Position numbers and translations under genes: made by a program. The notes below the pieces were generated by a model. That model was given only the letters and a program-made list of their open reading frames with translations. It ran no database searches and was not told the DNA's origin. 36,217 bases of DNA from Rickettsia conorii (lineage in GTDB: Bacteria > Pseudomonadota > Alphaproteobacteria > Rickettsiales > Rickettsiaceae): contig DYTE01000010.1 in NCBI GenBank assembly GCA_020726135.1, positions 1-36,217 of the forward strand, read 5' to 3'. Of this stretch, positions 34,001 to 36,217 are shown piece by piece; position 1 is the stretch's first letter, and the number at the start of each line of letters is the position of its first letter.

Positions 34001-36159
34001 CACTTGAGCAAAAATTAAAAATAGAAGGCGATAAAGCAAATATTTCTACTAATTATAATTTAGAAAACAAAATTCTTGAGATTACTAGGAATATACCACT
34101 TAGACAACATTCTCTTGTTTTAAACATTACATATGATATTAAAACAAAAAAAACAAAAGTAGAATTTAGTATGTTTGGTGATAATGAATCTAATAGATTT
34201 GATCATATAGAGATTGATAGTTTGATAAATTTAACTAATGATGGTTTTAAATTTACTAAGAATGTGAATTTTCATAATTTTCTAACTTATGAAGTTGAGC
34301 TAGAGAGAGAGGATCAAATTGATAACTTAATAAAAAGTTTAAATAAGTCAATTAAGACAACTTATGATTTAGATAAAGATAGAGCTCGGCATTACGATCA
34401 ATTATTCTTAATGCAAAATAGACTTGATATTTTATCAAAATTAGATGAGATAAGTTTTAATAAACTTATAAAAAATCCTATATTGCACAAATTGATATTG
34501 CAACATAATAGACTTTTAAAACAAGATAAATATATCTCTGTAAAATTCAATGAGAGTGAAATTAATGTGTTAAACAAAATATCTTTATCATGTAATGTAT
34601 CAAAAATAAACAAAATGTATGAAGATAAAGAATATCCTAGATTTCATAATGATTTGCAAAAGCAGATCAGAGAAATAAGAATAAATCATTTAAATATAAC
34701 TCAAGAAGAAAAAGATTCTTTACTATTAATGTTAGCTCATAATAATATTTCAAAGAAGGATGAACGAATATCTGAATTAGATGATAATGTAATTACGTTC
34801 TTAATTAATGACAGAATAATTGGTTTATATGAGAAAAGATATTTTACAGTAGATGATTTAAAATTTTTTAATTATAAAAAAATTGAAGCATTAACTAGTG
34901 ATGATATAAGTAATGGTTATGCAATATCAGGATATGAAAAAAAATATTTTACATTTAATGATCTTAAAAATTTAGATGTAAGACAAATTAAAGCCCTAAC
35001 TAGCAGTCAAGCATTCGACGGATATCAGAAGGGATGTTTTACATTTGATGATCTTAAAGATTTAGATGTAGCGAAAATTGAAGTATTAAGTGAGTATCGT
35101 GTACAAGGACTTTTAGGCAAATATCTAGAATTAGATTATATTAAAAATTTAGATATAGAGAGTATTAGAGCATTAACTGCTTATTATCGCAGATGGGAAT
35201 ATTATCAAGATCAACCTTTTACGGTGGATAAGTTCAAAAATCTGAATGCAAAACAGATCGAAGCCTTAACTATATCTAGCGCATTAGAAGGATATAAAGA
35301 AAAACATTTTACATTTGATCAGCTTAAAGATTTAGATGCAGAGAGAATTAGAGCATTAGCTAGTGATAGTGCAGTATTAGGGTATAAGAATGGATATTTT
35401 ACATTTGATCAGCTTAAAGATTTAGATGCAGAGAGAATTAGAGCATTAGCTAATAAATATGCAATTCAAGGATATAAAGAAAAACATTTTATATTTGATG
35501 ATATTAAAAATTTAGATATAGAGAGAATTGAAGCTTTAGCTAGTGATAGTGCAGTATTAGGGTATAAGAATGGATATTTTACATTTAATAATCTTAAAGA
35601 TCTATCTGTAGAGAGAATTAAAGTATTAACTAGTTATTTTGTAAATGAAGGATATAAGAATGGATATTTTACATTTCATGATCTTAAGGATTTAGATATA
35701 GAGAGAATTGAAACTTTAGCTGGTTGTTATCCAAACATAGGATATAACAAAAAATATTATACATTTAATCAGCTTAAAGATCTACCTGTAGAGAAAATTA
35801 AAGTTTTAACTAGTGATTGGGCAAATCATGGATATCAATATAAACATTATAAATTTGATGATCTTAAAGATTTAGATGTAGGAAAAATTGAAGTTTTAAC
35901 GGATTTTAATGCAATAAAATTATATGGAGAAAATAAAGATTTGTTTGATGATATAAAAAATTTTTCAGTTGATGAAATTAAGTCTATAGCTTCATCAAAA
36001 ACTACAGAGGAAGCAAAAGCTAAAATAAATCAATTTAATTTGCAATGGAAAGCTAGGAATATAGGATCTGGAATTAGTTCTATTGTTCCCAATAATGTTG
36101 GTAATAATTTAAACACTCAGACTTCAACTCAAACGTCAAATATCGGCATTAAACGATAA
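31048..36159 (+). CDS. PEP-synthase-like ATP-grasp / phosphohistidine protein with tandem 30-residue repeats
   Basis: A 1703-residue multidomain protein; GGAG lies about 11 bases before its ATG. Residues 1 to about 345 match the PEP synthase / PPDK nucleotide-binding (ATP-grasp) domain: YGYKAANLINL at the start, IRSTGKYEDM (Arg130), AAYGHGEYVVNSKGPVDNYY (235-253), and DIEFVYN..IVQARAIPE (322-343). Residues about 385-455 match the swivelling domain, with the phosphohistidine motif TTSHEAGLF (His424). The PEP/pyruvate TIM barrel that should follow is absent. Residues about 480-1260 are unrecognised. About 13 tandem repeats of 30 residues follow (1265-1655), consensus YFTFDDLKDLDVERIEALTS..A..GYK.., then a Thr/Asn/Ser-rich tail. 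ATP-grasp plus His domains without a barrel also occur in rifampin phosphotransferase, which has a different acceptor domain. I infer a dikinase-type phosphotransferase with an unknown acceptor. No signal peptide. Confidence 0.8.
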   Translation: MSKYSEKIEKDAEKYGYKAANLINLEQLSKEFNINSQIILEVPKFKAISGDEIANFLDLHDNKEWRNIFDKFVVAYQAQSNKKTINDEAAQYLEDLQKHIVKYFENHDLSTSLTETIASISSENKDLMIRSTGKYEDMANMANPGGNESVATTTDLVSIKDGMKQVVASYFTKKSFEQKLLGLIAAKGQAEAINAIKEILLPPVLLQQLVGTDKSSKVSSGVIYSDKNGTMIDAAYGHGEYVVNSKGPVDNYYISPNGLVYSSIVAKPFRIVPVKNQEGKIELVQETNTLTQKFSQSIPDEVASYLSEFAKFLEEKYQQQMDIEFVYNHENNIISIVQARAIPETINRNLASALSPEFLSNYKKSTTKALEVITPKINDCRIVTNDQIIIAENLPQALSKYLDMQDKTNIKAVIVKNPAATTSHEAGLFNNASIICMQVSDIEKAKNILKKDGNLIIDPQHGILASLDKEKFKRMKNTPDAVKSLVEQEIIKNGIFASSLTSHISINSPQALDQIKDKEKLDEIFKILNYGINEEKILIEDKAKEIRDNFDVLKTPLVGTDNENIKNAIANNLRYCHSARKKNYISQELYQKTMIISYDLWQQLEVSNEKDDDFYIKYFNILQKFEGIFLGAGSKGILANSLAMEIRHNKYEKLADELAGEQEISKENKKYLTELLKFDDYFINDKSKENWQKFCTDIALIKLEIEPKPIVVLSDFMNKISSFNIHPKWLNFIFTEKYEEKYPAKTFKSLKEDFEKLDMKPINQAAAIIDNMKSKISSWEEPAKFEESLKLLHDNLSELNKYHNWSNDLTPIAQMIMLEQVSAITEIMDLSIKNLTGSTQYIDIETKGKNFKSMLQEFHGLLKIWAKRTSFRADDRIGRTYWNGHITVPQYGITGEINRMNVFLNNYKSFNNSSFLPSYFLVNKKTLDIVCAQTWRVDTGNPKTLEDMFTLIHQNMIVSVNNLNSNISARIEKQLPKIITTLNDTLEQKLKIEGDKANISTNYNLENKILEITRNIPLRQHSLVLNITYDIKTKKTKVEFSMFGDNESNRFDHIEIDSLINLTNDGFKFTKNVNFHNFLTYEVELEREDQIDNLIKSLNKSIKTTYDLDKDRARHYDQLFLMQNRLDILSKLDEISFNKLIKNPILHKLILQHNRLLKQDKYISVKFNESEINVLNKISLSCNVSKINKMYEDKEYPRFHNDLQKQIREIRINHLNITQEEKDSLLLMLAHNNISKKDERISELDDNVITFLINDRIIGLYEKRYFTVDDLKFFNYKKIEALTSDDISNGYAISGYEKKYFTFNDLKNLDVRQIKALTSSQAFDGYQKGCFTFDDLKDLDVAKIEVLSEYRVQGLLGKYLELDYIKNLDIESIRALTAYYRRWEYYQDQPFTVDKFKNLNAKQIEALTISSALEGYKEKHFTFDQLKDLDAERIRALASDSAVLGYKNGYFTFDQLKDLDAERIRALANKYAIQGYKEKHFIFDDIKNLDIERIEALASDSAVLGYKNGYFTFNNLKDLSVERIKVLTSYFVNEGYKNGYFTFHDLKDLDIERIETLAGCYPNIGYNKKYYTFNQLKDLPVEKIKVLTSDWANHGYQYKHYKFDDLKDLDVGKIEVLTDFNAIKLYGENKDLFDDIKNFSVDEIKSIASSKTTEEAKAKINQFNLQWKARNIGSGISSIVPNNVGNNLNTQTSTQTSNIGIKR
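34840..36018 (+). repeat. About 13 tandem copies of a 90-bp coding repeat
   Basis: In-frame repeats of about 90 bases encode the 30-residue unit of the large protein above. Units in the middle are nearly identical in DNA: the block from ACATTTGATCAGCTTAAAG to GAGCATTAGCT at about 35311 recurs at 35401, and AGTGATAGTGCAGTATTAGG occurs at about 35362 and 35542. Outer units (at 34840 and from 35750) are more diverged. The pattern fits expansion and homogenisation by unequal recombination or slippage; copy number may vary between strains. Confidence 0.92.
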
Positions 36160-36164
36160 GAATA

Positions 36165-36188
36165 CAGGGCCGTTCTAACTAAGAAAAT
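36165..36188 (-). repeat. Dispersed repeat, copy C, probable IS terminal inverted repeat
   Basis: On the plus strand CAGGGCCGTTCTAACTAAG continues into AAAAT; on the minus strand it begins with the 17-base core shared with 456-480 and 14330-14354. It starts 6 bases after the stop of the 1703-residue gene and runs towards the window's right edge. TA just before CAGGG would suit the target duplication of an IS5-group element. The last 29 bases of the window would then be IS interior; no transposase reading frame is yet visible. Confidence 0.55.
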
Positions 36189-36217
36189 AAAAATGCTGAA
36201 AACTATTGATTCTAAAC

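Noticed and set aside
34840-36018. CRISPR-like array
   Set aside because: The 90-bp units are contiguous, in frame and coding, with no unique spacers.
31048-36159. Annotation as a complete PEP synthase or PPDK
   Set aside because: The C-terminal PEP/pyruvate-binding barrel is absent and replaced by unrelated sequence.

Overview
The window looks like a chromosomal piece of an AT-rich, obligately intracellular alphaproteobacterium, most likely in the order Rickettsiales. It opens with the last 47 bases of a 16S rRNA gene that is not followed by tRNA-Ile/Ala, 23S or 5S; the next gene, about 620 bases later, is thrS. Unlinked 16S and 23S genes are a known Rickettsiales trait. The strong A+T bias, loose intergenic spacers, and scattered complex I genes (nuoA-nuoB apart from nuoG) agree with this. 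I cannot name the genus from the sequence alone.

Layout. (1) 1-668: 16S 3' end and a long non-coding spacer with a 23-bp tandem repeat, hairpins and one copy of a dispersed repeat. (2) 669-9101, plus strand: thrS, the envelope pair bamA-skp, and a three-module MFS / acyltransferase / acyl-ACP ligase fusion (LplT-Aas type) for lysophospholipid import and re-acylation. (3) 9108-14253, minus strand: infC-pdhC, then rsmE-xthA-murJ, preceded by a tRNA-Thr(CGT) gene with an irregular acceptor stem. (4) 14330-18989, minus strand: a second dispersed repeat copy, two small unknown proteins, a possible 43-residue ORF, ubiE, and an unrecognised 893-residue protein with an internal duplication. (5) mutL on plus, ending in a strong bidirectional terminator. 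(6) 21002-25561, minus strand: a small helical protein, nuoA-nuoB, a secreted-looking protein with an ankyrin-like tail, a PopZ/DUF2497 homologue and a TolC-family protein. (7) 25684-36159, plus strand: an unknown helical protein overlapping the start of nuoG, nuoG, two RNA methyltransferases (RlmD/TrmA-like and TlyA-like), and a 1703-residue multidomain protein. A third dispersed repeat copy lies at the right edge and looks like the terminal inverted repeat of an insertion sequence entering the window.

Most genes are housekeeping: translation and rRNA/tRNA modification (thrS, infC, rsmE, RlmD-like, tlyA), respiration and quinone synthesis (nuoA, nuoB, nuoG, ubiE, pdhC), DNA repair (mutL, xthA) and envelope (bamA, skp, murJ, tolC, LplT-Aas). 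The best candidate for something undescribed is the 1703-residue protein: a PEP-synthase-like ATP-grasp domain and a phosphohistidine swivelling domain with their key residues visible, no PEP/pyruvate barrel, then about 750 unrecognised residues and about 13 tandem 30-residue repeats. It reads as a dikinase-type phosphotransferase with an unknown acceptor. The 893-residue duplicated protein is the second candidate.
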